64,000 nucleotides of DNA, from assembly GCA_009775265.1 (NCBI GenBank), contig VSPG01000003.1:67533-131532 (forward strand), read 5' to 3'. Source of the DNA: Muribaculaceae bacterium. GTDB lineage: Bacteria > Bacteroidota > Bacteroidia > Bacteroidales > Muribaculaceae. Of this stretch, positions 17,457 to 24,566 are shown in pieces. The notes beneath the pieces were generated by a model that saw only the letters and a list, made by a program, of their open reading frames with translations, was not told the origin of the DNA and did not search any database. The translations under genes and the position numbers were made by a program. The first letter of the stretch is position 1. Every line of letters starts with the position of its first letter.

Positions 17457-17633
17457 TTAGTCCCAGAATCCCGGGCGGATGTTTGAAAGAAAAGTGGAAT
17501 CGACAGCCGGAGCTGCTTCGTCGGCGCTCTGGCGGGAGGCCGTGGAACCGTACATCGGAGTGGAATTTTCGGCCGGTTCAGGAGCGGCTGCCTGCGTGGT
17601 GCCGTCGTAAGGCGGCGGAGTGGTTTCAGACAT
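17457..17633 (-). CDS. 58-residue protein heading the capsid operon
   Basis: Start ATG 17633, stop TAA 17457-17459. The protein runs MSETTPPPYDGTTQAAAP to a Pro/Ser/Ala-rich middle and ends FLSNIRPGFWD. It is disordered apart from the hydrophobic/aromatic tail. A -7 box lies 44 nt upstream and the capsid gene starts 20 nt downstream, so it is very likely translated. A disordered chain with a short binding tail would suit a scaffold, an adaptor or a cargo/targeting peptide; function unknown. Confidence 0.6.
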   Translation of the reverse strand: MSETTPPPYDGTTQAAAPEPAENSTPMYGSTASRQSADEAAPAVDSTFLSNIRPGFWD

Positions 17634-17676
17634 GATGTTGTGAAGATTTGTTTGTTATGTGTCATTGTCGACACCG

Positions 17677-17684
17677 CAAAATTA
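17677..17684 (-). promoter_or_regulatory. -7 box (TAATTTTG on minus) of the capsid-portal operon
   Basis: TAnnTTTG on the minus strand, 44 nt before the 58-residue gene. A 34-bp palindrome lies 23 nt further upstream. Confidence 0.6.
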
Positions 17685-17706
17685 CTCCCGGAACATCTCC
17701 CTGCCG

Positions 17707-17740
17707 CCTATATCCGCGCAAGTGCTTGCGCGGATATAGG
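17707..17740. repeat. 34-bp near-perfect palindrome upstream of the capsid operon promoter
   Basis: Arms 17707-17722 and 17725-17740 (16 bp each) are exact reverse complements around a 2-nt centre. It lies about 23-56 bp upstream of the -7 box of the phage-like operon. It could be a dimeric repressor or activator site, or a hairpin in an incoming transcript. Confidence 0.7.
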
Positions 17741-17816
17741 CATGATTTCCGGATGCCATCCCCAAAACACTCACCGGCACAACATTATGCCCACAACCGC
17801 TTTACGGAAAAATAGG

Positions 17817-17993
17817 AACAAAAAACAGGAAAAGTGCGCTGCTTCACAGCAGCGCACCTCCCTCATAACCAAAATTCAAGTATATTTTAGACGTCCGCCT
17901 AACGGACGCCGTCCAACACAAAGTATAATTTATCCATTATTACGACACTCTGAAAAGGCCTTGCAAAAGCAAAAAAACGGTTTCGTTTCTTCG
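17817..17993 (-). ncRNA. Candidate small RNA or leader transcript, minus strand
   Basis: A minus-strand -7 box (17999-18006) lies upstream. A terminator-like hairpin is at the end: a 10-bp perfect stem, 17834-17843 with 17848-17857, followed on the minus strand by a T-rich tail. Together they delimit about 175 nt with no long ORF. Inside is a possible 12-codon ORF starting MDKLYFVLDGVR. No Rfam family recognised. Confidence 0.4.
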
Positions 17994-17998
17994 TGGCA

Positions 17999-18006
17999 CA
18001 AAGTTA
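17999..18006 (-). promoter_or_regulatory. -7 box (TAACTTTG on minus) of the candidate small RNA
   Basis: TAnnTTTG on the minus strand in a gene-free region, followed by a terminator about 150 nt downstream. Confidence 0.45.
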
Positions 18007-18114
18007 GCCATAAGTTCACAACAATTTGTTAATTAACACGTTAAGACATCGCAAAAGTTGTTAAGCACGTTTTGTTAAAATTTCGCCGAAGCTTTTACAC
18101 GCTGAAACACAAGA

Positions 18115-18191
18115 TTTCCACCTGACTTTGCATGCATCGGGTACAGAAAAGTTTATTAACTTTATGCAAACTTGCGTCCTGTAGGTGGAAA
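18115..18191. repeat. Nested inverted repeat in the gene-free region
   Basis: Three nested arm pairs: 18115-18123 with 18183-18191 (9 bp), 18127-18133 with 18164-18170 (7 bp), and a short inner hairpin around 18149-18163. It could fold as one structured 77-nt RNA on either strand. No promoter box abuts it. Confidence 0.5.
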
Positions 18192-18196
18192 AACGT

Positions 18197-18242
18197 AAAA
18201 CAAGAGAAAATCGGCCTTAGCAGGCCGATTTTCTCTTGTTTT
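18197..18242. terminator. Terminator of the secreted-protein gene (bidirectional)
   Basis: A 21-bp perfect stem (18197-18217 with 18222-18242) and a 4-nt loop, with A-runs and T-runs at the ends so that either strand yields a U-tail. It starts 16 nt past the stop of the minus-strand gene. Confidence 0.85.
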
Positions 18243-18258
18243 TATGCAGCTTTAGATA

Positions 18259-20334
18259 TTAAAAAATGACTTTGGCAACGGTGGTGCCGTGGCGTTTGAT
18301 TACGGGCTGTCCGGGCAGCGGATTGTTTACACGCATGCCTTGCATGTTATAGAATTCTGTGGGTGCTTCGCTCTCGTTGTCGTTAACGATGATGTCAACC
18401 GCCGAACTGGCCGACTTTTCCACCTTGATGTTACGGAGTGCCAGACCTGCTCCGTCCGGCTCGGAGCAGGCATGGAAGCCGATATGGTACAGGCCGTCTT
18501 TAGTGGGGACGAAAGAAGCTTTCTCTTCGACCGGATCGAAGATGAGGTACTCTTTCTCCTCGTGAATCGGGTTTACGAGAGCCTCGGGTGACGGGGCGGT
18601 GCCATAATAGACGGCAAGGCGTTCGGGATAGCTGTCGCTTCCGGTGGATACCTGGAATTCGACCGCATATCTTGTTCCTTTCTCAAAACTGATAGCCGGC
18701 AGTATCAGCCAATCGTCGGCCTTGTTGGCCGACGAGTAGGGATACATGGCAGCCGTGCATTCAAGGTCAAGGGCTTCGATGTACCAGTATTCCTCACGAT
18801 ACCATTCGGCCTTGTCGCCGTTGGCATCGATTACGGTAAGGTCATTGAAACTGTCCTCGTCGTTAAAATCAAGCGCATAGGGAAGTGCCACCGCTCCCAG
18901 GCGGTATGCATCGGTGGTGTATGACGATATATGCATGCCGCGGTATGACATGTCGATACGGTAGGAGTAAGCCGTCATCTTCTCGGGCACCTCAACGGCG
19001 TCGGTCACGGTGGTAGCGCCTGCTGCACGAGCCACGACAAAATTGTCGTTCAGGCGGGTCACGTCATAACTCAGCAGCGAAGGATCCATGTATCCACCAT
19101 GCTCGGTGGAGGCAGGGTGCTCCCATGCTATGGTGAACCGGCCGTCGGCATACGTGAGCGATGCCGACGTGAGTTTTACGGGAGTGTCGTGGCCTATCCA
19201 TTGCGATGCATTGGTTTTCGGCCCCCGTCCTGCTGCGTTGGAGAGCTCGAGTACGAATTTGTGCTCGCCGTCGGCGTCCACTTTGCCATTGGCACATACG
19301 GTCTCTCCGGGCGATGCTGTGCCGCGAGTGAACAATGAGCCGTTGGCGCGTAGCAGATATTCCACTTCCCCTTCGAGCGTTTCGCCGCCGAAATTTTTGT
19401 CGGGGATGGTGAAAGTTACCGTGCCGGAGAGTTCTCCATTCTTGAAATCAAGTTCCAGGCCGTCAGGTGCGGCAGGAGCCCCGTCAGGCGACAACGGCCC
19501 CGGTATGTACATACCGCCGATGGCTTCCCCATCGGCGAACTCATAAAGTTTTGTAGCCGTTGCCGCTGTAATATCGACGGCATACAACTCCGATGTGCCG
19601 ATGCTGTAGCCGTATTCGTCGATAGTAGAGGAGTCCTCGTTTGTCACCACCACGTAAAATACACCTGTGGCTGTGTCAATGGCTCCTGTCGAACGTCGGT
19701 TGGCGGTAAATCCCAGCGACGCAATATGCTCGGTGTTGCCGTTGACCTTGTCGACTTTAAGCAGCGTCCCGTCCATAGCCACAGCGTAAAGTTCGCCGCT
19801 GCGGTTGCAGCCCAGGGCTATCCACGGGGTCTCGATGCTTTTTATCGGCGTACGTTCACCGGTGGCCTCATTTATTGAGCCGAATACAAAGCCGCCCTCC
19901 GTCTCGCCAAGATCGGGGTCGGTGGAGAAGCAGCCGTATATTTTCGATGTGGTGTGATCGTAGGCAAGGTCGGTGGCCACACCCTGTTTTGTTCCGAACA
20001 ACTGTGAATTGTACTCCCAAGTGTCGGGCGTGAATGTGAAATGCGTCACTTCCGTCCAGCCGTAATTGTCTACTTCCTTTGTGCAGAAATAGAAATCTTC
20101 GGTCATAGTGCCGCCACCGCTTGCGTCCATGTCGGCGTCCTCCTTTACAAGCTGTCGGTCTGCGCTGTCAAATCCGAAACTGTAGAGACCCACCTCGGAG
20201 TAGCCGGGATATTCTTTCCATTCGTTTGTGCTGTATACCGAGGCATAAAACCTCGTGGCAGGTTCTTGCGCCGCTGATGCTGCCGTCGCGGCCGCCGCTG
20301 TCACAGCAGTCGTGATGAGTAGACGTAAATTCAT
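18259..20334 (-). CDS. Secreted multi-domain protein with T9SS-like C-terminal tail
   Basis: 691 residues from ATG 20334 (MNLRLLITTAVTAAAATAAS, a signal peptide). The frame stays open far upstream, antisense to lysS, but the signal peptide and the -7 box at 20368 fix the start. Residues about 25-310 contain repeated beta-strand units that resemble a propeller (VATDLAYDHTTSKIYGCF, GELYAVAMDGTLLKVDKVNG). Fibronectin-like domains follow, then a jelly-roll/choice-of-anchor-type domain (DDWLILPAISFEKGTRYAVEF). The last residues, EFYNMQGMRVNNPLPGQPV and HGTTVAKVIF, form the T9SS-like tail shared with two other genes here. Presumably on the cell surface; substrate unknown. Confidence 0.8.
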   Translation of the reverse strand: MNLRLLITTAVTAAAATAASAAQEPATRFYASVYSTNEWKEYPGYSEVGLYSFGFDSADRQLVKEDADMDASGGGTMTEDFYFCTKEVDNYGWTEVTHFTFTPDTWEYNSQLFGTKQGVATDLAYDHTTSKIYGCFSTDPDLGETEGGFVFGSINEATGERTPIKSIETPWIALGCNRSGELYAVAMDGTLLKVDKVNGNTEHIASLGFTANRRSTGAIDTATGVFYVVVTNEDSSTIDEYGYSIGTSELYAVDITAATATKLYEFADGEAIGGMYIPGPLSPDGAPAAPDGLELDFKNGELSGTVTFTIPDKNFGGETLEGEVEYLLRANGSLFTRGTASPGETVCANGKVDADGEHKFVLELSNAAGRGPKTNASQWIGHDTPVKLTSASLTYADGRFTIAWEHPASTEHGGYMDPSLLSYDVTRLNDNFVVARAAGATTVTDAVEVPEKMTAYSYRIDMSYRGMHISSYTTDAYRLGAVALPYALDFNDEDSFNDLTVIDANGDKAEWYREEYWYIEALDLECTAAMYPYSSANKADDWLILPAISFEKGTRYAVEFQVSTGSDSYPERLAVYYGTAPSPEALVNPIHEEKEYLIFDPVEEKASFVPTKDGLYHIGFHACSEPDGAGLALRNIKVEKSASSAVDIIVNDNESEAPTEFYNMQGMRVNNPLPGQPVIKRHGTTVAKVIF

Positions 20335-20367
20335 AAATTCAAGATTGGTTTTAGGAATTAATAAATG

Positions 20368-20375
20368 CAAAGATA
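20368..20375 (-). promoter_or_regulatory. -7 box (TATCTTTG on minus) of the secreted-protein gene
   Basis: TAnnTTTG on the minus strand, 33 nt before the start at 20334. Confidence 0.65.
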
Positions 20376-20657
20376 CAAGAGAGCCATACCTTTGTACGAC
20401 TCTCTTAAAGAAAAGTCTGACCGCTTTTTCCATGAAAGTTACTACAACTTCCGGGGACTGCGACAAAGTTAATAAAATCGTCCCGGTTATGCAAAAGCAG
20501 CTTGGCCGTGTAATGAATCGTGCCCGTATTAAGAGCTTGTTTAAGAGGTTGCCGCCGAGGTCGTATAGTCTGTCCTCTTTTGTCTTCGCAAACCACTTAT
20601 TAACAGGCATTACGAAGACTTTCCTATCTTTTATTAGCCTTTTCCAGAGATTTTTCG
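20376..20657. other. Intergenic region with promoter-like boxes and no confident gene
   Basis: This stretch carries further TAnnTTTG matches (plus strand 20387-20394, minus strand 20464-20471) and a small hairpin (20377-20383 with a downstream ctctctt arm). A plus-strand ORF of 85 codons (20432-20689) has an odd composition and runs over the lysS promoter, so I do not call it a gene. Confidence 0.45.
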
Positions 20658-20665
20658 TAATTTTG
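20658..20665 (+). promoter_or_regulatory. -7 box (TAATTTTG) of lysS-gpsA
   Basis: TAnnTTTG match, 38 nt before the lysS start. Confidence 0.65.
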
Positions 20666-20703
20666 TGCTGTAATATGTACCGACAATAAATATAATACGA
20701 TAT

Positions 20704-22449
20704 ATGAACCCCTTGGAACTCAGCGAACAGGAAATAATACGCCGCGGCAGCATGGAAACAATGCGCCAGATGGGCATCGACCCCTATCCCGCAGCCGAAT
20801 ATCCGGTGGACGCATACAGCGACGACATCCGCGCCAACTTCAGCGACGAAGCCGAGCCGCGCCAAGTGTGCGTGGCAGGACGCATCATGACCCGCAGAAT
20901 CATGGGAAAAGCATCCTTCATGGAACTGCAGGACAGCCACGGCCGCGTGCAAGTGTACGTGTCGCGCGACGAGATATGCCCCGGCGACGACAAAGAGTTG
21001 TACAACACCGTGTTCAAAAAGCTCCTCGACATAGGCGACTTCGTGGGCGTGCGCGGCCACGTGTTCCGCACACAGACCGGCGAGATTTCCGTGCATGCGT
21101 CCGACCTCACCGTGCTCGCCAAGTCGCTCCGTCCCCTGCCCGTGGTGAAAGTTAAAGACGGCAAGACCTACGACGCATTCGACGACCCCGAACTGCGCTA
21201 CCGCCGCCGCTACGTCGACCTCGTAGTAAACGAAGGCGTGCGCGACATCTTCCTCAAGCGCACACGCGTATACACGTCCATGCGCAACTACTTCAACGAG
21301 CACGGCTACATAGAAGTAGAAACCCCCATACTGCAGAGCATACCCGGCGGAGCCTCTGCGCGTCCGTTCATCACCCACCACAACGCGCTCGACATCCCCC
21401 TCTACCTCCGCATCGCCGACGAGCTCTACCTCAAACGCCTCATCGTGGGCGGATTCGAAGGCGTCTACGAGTTCTCCAAGAACTTCCGCAACGAAGGCAT
21501 GGACCGCACGCACAACCCCGAGTTCACGTGCATGGAAATATATGTCAGCTACAAAGACTACAACTGGATGATGCGCTTCACCGAGCAGATGCTCGAACGC
21601 ATCTGCCTCGAAGTCAACGGCACCACCGAAGTGCGCGTGGGCGACAACACCATAAGCTTCAAAGCCCCCTTCCGCCGCGTCACCATGGCCGAAGCCATCA
21701 AAGAACACACCGGCGCCGACATCACCGGCATGGACGAGCAGCAGCTGCGCGAACTCTGCGCCACACTCGGCATCGAGACCGACCCCTCCATGGGCAAAGG
21801 CAAACTCATCGACGAGATATTCGGCGAAAAGTGCGAAGGCAACTACATTCAGCCCACGTTCATCACCGACTACCCCATAGAAATGTCGCCCCTCACCAAG
21901 CGCCACCGCTCCAACCCCAAGCTCACCGAGCGCTTCGAACTGATGGTGAACGGCAAGGAATTGTGCAACGCATATTCTGAGCTCAACGACCCCATCGACC
22001 AGTACGAACGCTTCGTCGAGCAGATGCGTCTGAGCGAGAAGGGCGACGACGAAGCCATGATCATCGACCACGACTTCATACGCGCGCTCGAATACGGCAT
22101 GCCTCCCACTTCGGGCATGGGCATAGGCATGGACCGCCTCGTCATGCTCATGACAGGGCAGACAGCCATCCAGGAAGTGCTCCTGTTCCCGCAGATGCGC
22201 CCGGAAAAGGTGCAGAAACGCGACAGCGAAGAAGCCTACACAGCACTCGGAATCGATGCGGAATGGGTGCCCGCACTGCAGAAAGCAGGCTACATCACAG
22301 CGGCATCTATAGCCGATGCGGCAGCAGGCAAACTGCATCAGGAACTCTGTGGACTCAACAAAAAGCACAAACTCGGCCTCAAAAACCCGACCCCCGACAC
22401 TGTGGCCGCATGGATAGACGCAGCTGCCAACACCGACACACAGCAATAA
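20704..22449 (+). CDS. lysS: LysS: lysyl-tRNA synthetase (class II)
   Basis: 581 residues. The N-terminal OB-fold anticodon-binding domain (about 55-170) contains VCVAGRIMTRRIMGKASFME. The class II catalytic domain shows motif 2 (FRNEGMDRTHNPEFTCME) and motif 3 (SGMGIGMDRLVMLMTG). The C-terminal extension beyond about 505 (DSEEAYTALGIDAEWVPALQ) includes a helix-hairpin-like module also seen in other Bacteroidales LysS proteins. It charges tRNA-Lys in the cytoplasm. gpsA follows 7 nt later, forming an operon. Confidence 0.95.
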   Translation: MNPLELSEQEIIRRGSMETMRQMGIDPYPAAEYPVDAYSDDIRANFSDEAEPRQVCVAGRIMTRRIMGKASFMELQDSHGRVQVYVSRDEICPGDDKELYNTVFKKLLDIGDFVGVRGHVFRTQTGEISVHASDLTVLAKSLRPLPVVKVKDGKTYDAFDDPELRYRRRYVDLVVNEGVRDIFLKRTRVYTSMRNYFNEHGYIEVETPILQSIPGGASARPFITHHNALDIPLYLRIADELYLKRLIVGGFEGVYEFSKNFRNEGMDRTHNPEFTCMEIYVSYKDYNWMMRFTEQMLERICLEVNGTTEVRVGDNTISFKAPFRRVTMAEAIKEHTGADITGMDEQQLRELCATLGIETDPSMGKGKLIDEIFGEKCEGNYIQPTFITDYPIEMSPLTKRHRSNPKLTERFELMVNGKELCNAYSELNDPIDQYERFVEQMRLSEKGDDEAMIIDHDFIRALEYGMPPTSGMGIGMDRLVMLMTGQTAIQEVLLFPQMRPEKVQKRDSEEAYTALGIDAEWVPALQKAGYITAASIADAAAGKLHQELCGLNKKHKLGLKNPTPDTVAAWIDAAANTDTQQ

Positions 22450-22456
22450 TCCCCAC

Positions 22457-23452
22457 ATGGCATTCCCCGGAAACATAGCCGTGCTCGGAGGCGGCAGCTG
22501 GGCCACGGCGCTCGCCAAACTCCTCATGCAGAATTGCGAGCTCATACACTGGTACATGCGCCGCGACGACCGCATCGACGATTTCAAGCGCCTCGGCCAC
22601 AACCCCGCGTACCTTACCGACGTCGAGTTCGACATCAACCGCATCGTTTTCTCAAGCGACATCAACCGGGTGTGCGAATCAGCCGACACGCTCCTGCTTG
22701 CCATGCCGTCGCCCTACTTCAAAGACCACATGGCAAAAATCACCGTGCCTCTGGCCGACAAATACATAGTGTCGGCCATCAAAGGCATAGTGCCCGACAG
22801 CAACGAGCTCATCACCGACTACATGACATCGCACTTCGGCGTCGACCACGACCGGCAGCTGTGCATCTCCGGCCCGTGCCATGCCGAGGAAGTGGCGCTC
22901 GACAGGCTCAGCATCCTCACCATCGGCTGCCACAACCCGGAACTCGCCGGCGAGTTCGCCCGCTGCATAGCCGGCAAACACACCCACACCGTCACGTCCA
23001 CCGACCTCGCCGGCATAGAATACGCCGCCGTGCTCAAAAACATCTACGCCATAGCGGCCGGCATAGTGCACGGCATGAAACTCGGCGACAACACGCTCGC
23101 CGTGCTCGTCAGCAACGCCACACGCGAAATGGAGCGCTTCCTCGACAGCGTGGACCACAGGCCGCGCCACATCTGCGACAGCGTCTACCTCGGCGACCTG
23201 CTCGTAACATCCTACTCGCGGTTCTCGCGCAACCACAACTTCGGCTCCATGATAGGCCGTGGATACTCTGTCACGGCCGCCCGCATGGAAATGGAGCAGA
23301 CAGCCGAAGGATACTACGGCACAAAATGCATACACGACATCAACCGCCGCTACCAGGTGGCGATGCCCATCCTCGACGGCGTTTACGACATATTGTACCG
23401 GCGCATGTCGCCGGCCAAAACGATGGCTCGCATCGCGGAAAGCTTCGATTAA
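22457..23452 (+). CDS. gpsA: GpsA: glycerol-3-phosphate dehydrogenase [NAD(P)+]
   Basis: 331 residues. An N-terminal Rossmann motif VLGGGSWATALAKLL is followed by the family motifs VSAIKGIVPDSN, ISGPCHAEEVALDRLSILTI and AVLKNIYAIAAGIVHGM (with the catalytic lysine) and GDLLVTSYSRFSRNHNFG. It reduces dihydroxyacetone phosphate to glycerol-3-phosphate for phospholipid synthesis. It is cytoplasmic and co-transcribed with lysS, a common Bacteroidales pairing. The pgi gene that often follows is absent here. Confidence 0.95.
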   Translation: MAFPGNIAVLGGGSWATALAKLLMQNCELIHWYMRRDDRIDDFKRLGHNPAYLTDVEFDINRIVFSSDINRVCESADTLLLAMPSPYFKDHMAKITVPLADKYIVSAIKGIVPDSNELITDYMTSHFGVDHDRQLCISGPCHAEEVALDRLSILTIGCHNPELAGEFARCIAGKHTHTVTSTDLAGIEYAAVLKNIYAIAAGIVHGMKLGDNTLAVLVSNATREMERFLDSVDHRPRHICDSVYLGDLLVTSYSRFSRNHNFGSMIGRGYSVTAARMEMEQTAEGYYGTKCIHDINRRYQVAMPILDGVYDILYRRMSPAKTMARIAESFD

Positions 23453-23519
23453 CCTCCCCGAACGGCTATATGTCACACAGATGTATCACAACCGCCACAA
23501 CAATGTAACATCTCGTCGT

Positions 23520-23527
23520 TAACTTTG
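23520..23527 (+). promoter_or_regulatory. -7 box (TAACTTTG) of a possible small RNA or leader
   Basis: TAnnTTTG match, 85 nt before a strong terminator-like hairpin and 141 nt before the next gene. Confidence 0.5.
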
Positions 23528-23532
23528 CCACA

Positions 23533-23650
23533 CCGAAGAACGGATAAACCAATCTAAAACGACCATATAAGCATAATTAAGCAAAAGTAGCAATAATTAT
23601 AGCACATAAAGAAATCGGCACGTCGCAGACGACGCGTCGATTTTGTTTTA
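23533..23650 (+). ncRNA. Candidate small RNA or transcription attenuator
   Basis: It begins just after a -7 box and ends in a 14-position stem (23612-23625 with 23630-23643, one mismatch and one G-U) with a 4-nt loop and a T-rich tail. Length about 115 nt. The next gene starts 18 nt after the T-tail, so the hairpin could also act as an attenuator for it. No Rfam family recognised. Confidence 0.45.
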
Positions 23651-23668
23651 CCCCACCTCCGATAAAAA

Positions 23669-24223
23669 ATGGCAGACAACTACCTTGAGAACAGAATGGC
23701 CGAACACATGGCCGGCGGCCGCAACAACCGCAGCCGCACTGCGCATCCGTCGTCAGCGGCGCTGCGTCTCGGACGCCGCCGCGTGCTCGTGGCAGGAACA
23801 TCGCCCGCTGCCGGAACCATCGCGGCGGAATTCGCCACGGCAGGCTGCCCCGCAGCATTGCTCGGAGGAGGCCACGCCGTGGGCGCACGCTGTTTCCCGC
23901 CCGATGCCGACCCGGCAGCGGCCATCGACACCCTCATCCACGACTGGCACGAAATCGACATACTCATCCTCGCCGGCGAGGCACAAGGCATAGAGAGAAC
24001 CCTGCACGAACGCCGCCACCTCATACCGGAGCCGCTGCGCAGCACATTCCGCCGCACCATAGCCATAGGCACGGAATGCGACTGCCCCGAAGCCATAACA
24101 CTGTCTATATCCGGCCCGTGCGACACTGAAGCCATAGCCCCCGCACTCGCACGCCTCTGCCTTTATTTCTGCAGCCCCGGATCGGAACTCCTGCTCGGAA
24201 CACACATCCCGCTGACGACATAA
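23669..24223 (+). CDS. Short Rossmann-like (SDR-type) protein of unknown function
   Basis: 184 residues. The N-terminus MADNYLENRMAEHMAGG is followed at about 32-50 by LGRRRVLVAGTSPAAGTIAA, which looks like a degenerate nucleotide-binding glycine motif of short-chain dehydrogenases. It continues with GARCFPPDADPAAAIDTLIH and IDILILAGEAQG, typical of the beta4 region. The usual catalytic Tyr-x3-Lys is not visible, and the protein is about 60 residues shorter than a normal SDR. It is therefore likely non-enzymatic or a very divergent relative. It may be controlled by the upstream attenuator-like hairpin. Confidence 0.55.
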   Translation: MADNYLENRMAEHMAGGRNNRSRTAHPSSAALRLGRRRVLVAGTSPAAGTIAAEFATAGCPAALLGGGHAVGARCFPPDADPAAAIDTLIHDWHEIDILILAGEAQGIERTLHERRHLIPEPLRSTFRRTIAIGTECDCPEAITLSISGPCDTEAIAPALARLCLYFCSPGSELLLGTHIPLTT

Positions 24224-24280
24224 TAACGCTAATTTTTGTTAAAACACCGCATCGGCACACCCTACCCCATAAAATATATG

Positions 24281-24288
24281 TATCTTTG
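24281..24288 (+). promoter_or_regulatory. -7 box (TATCTTTG) of the structured RNA
   Basis: TAnnTTTG match; no ORF follows, only the structured, terminator-ended sequence. Confidence 0.6.
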
Positions 24289-24293
24289 CAATA

Positions 24294-24529
24294 CCTAACG
24301 ACACAGCGCCTGAACCTTTGGCCCTATCATTATTTACATTTCTTACAACAAAGAATTTCAAGGACTAAGCAGAAGGCAATGCCGGACAAGCATCGTTGCG
24401 AAACGAATAGCCCGGGACGGCAGTGACGTGAAGTAAGTATGATATAATCTCTACACTTAAGTAAATTCACATGCCTTAACGGCTTAGGTCCTCTGCCCAT
24501 TGCGAAAATGAGCAGGGACTTATTTTTTT
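24294..24529 (+). ncRNA. Structured small RNA, possibly 6S RNA (Bacteroidales-1 type)
   Basis: About 235 nt between a -7 box and an intrinsic terminator, with no coding frame. A long closing stem pairs 24361-24370 with 24482-24492 (ten pairs, one bulge). Inside it a second stem (tgccg near 24379 with cggca at 24418-24422) encloses a cgtt-gcga-aacg hairpin. A 5' hairpin lies at about 24340-24356. Size, long rod-like fold with internal loops, and promoter/terminator boundaries fit the Bacteroidales-1 motif, which is regarded as 6S RNA. This identification rests on layout, not on a covariance match. Confidence 0.55.
24488..24529 (+). terminator. Terminator of the structured RNA
   Basis: gtcc/ggac and ctgc/gcag stems with one bulge, then catt/aatg around a gcgaa loop, followed by a run of nine Ts interrupted once. 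The T-run also supplies the TTTG (24527-24530) that sits 20 bp before the next -7 box. Confidence 0.8.
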
Positions 24530-24550
24530 GTATCTTTCTCACTTTTGAGC

Positions 24551-24558
24551 TATCTTTG
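24551..24558 (+). promoter_or_regulatory. -33 TTTG / -7 TATCTTTG promoter abutting the next start codon
   Basis: The -33 TTTG at 24527-24530 and the -7 box are spaced 20 bp apart. Only 8 nt separate the box from ATG 24567, so the mRNA would have almost no leader. Confidence 0.65.
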
Positions 24559-24566
24559 CCGACAAG

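Noticed and set aside
17450..17674. Minus-strand 74-codon frame overlapping the 58-residue gene
   Set aside because: It competes with the 58-residue frame, which has the better start and spacing and a sensible composition; this one is Arg/Pro-rich noise.
13041..17684. Interpretation as an ordinary complete prophage
   Set aside because: No terminase, tail, lysis, integrase or att-like repeats seen, and the base composition matches the host.
18001..18110. TTAA-rich stretch considered as a replication origin
   Set aside because: No cluster of DnaA boxes and no origin-associated genes nearby.
20432..20689. Plus-strand 85-codon ORF before lysS
   Set aside because: It overlaps the lysS promoter and its composition is unlike neighbouring genes; no family match recalled. 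Not listed as a gene.
18259..22704. A minus-strand open frame of 1481 codons spanning the secreted protein and the antisense of lysS
   Set aside because: The upstream part is antisense to lysS, a certain gene, and the signal peptide and promoter place the real start at 20334. High G+C codon bias leaves the opposite frame free of stops.
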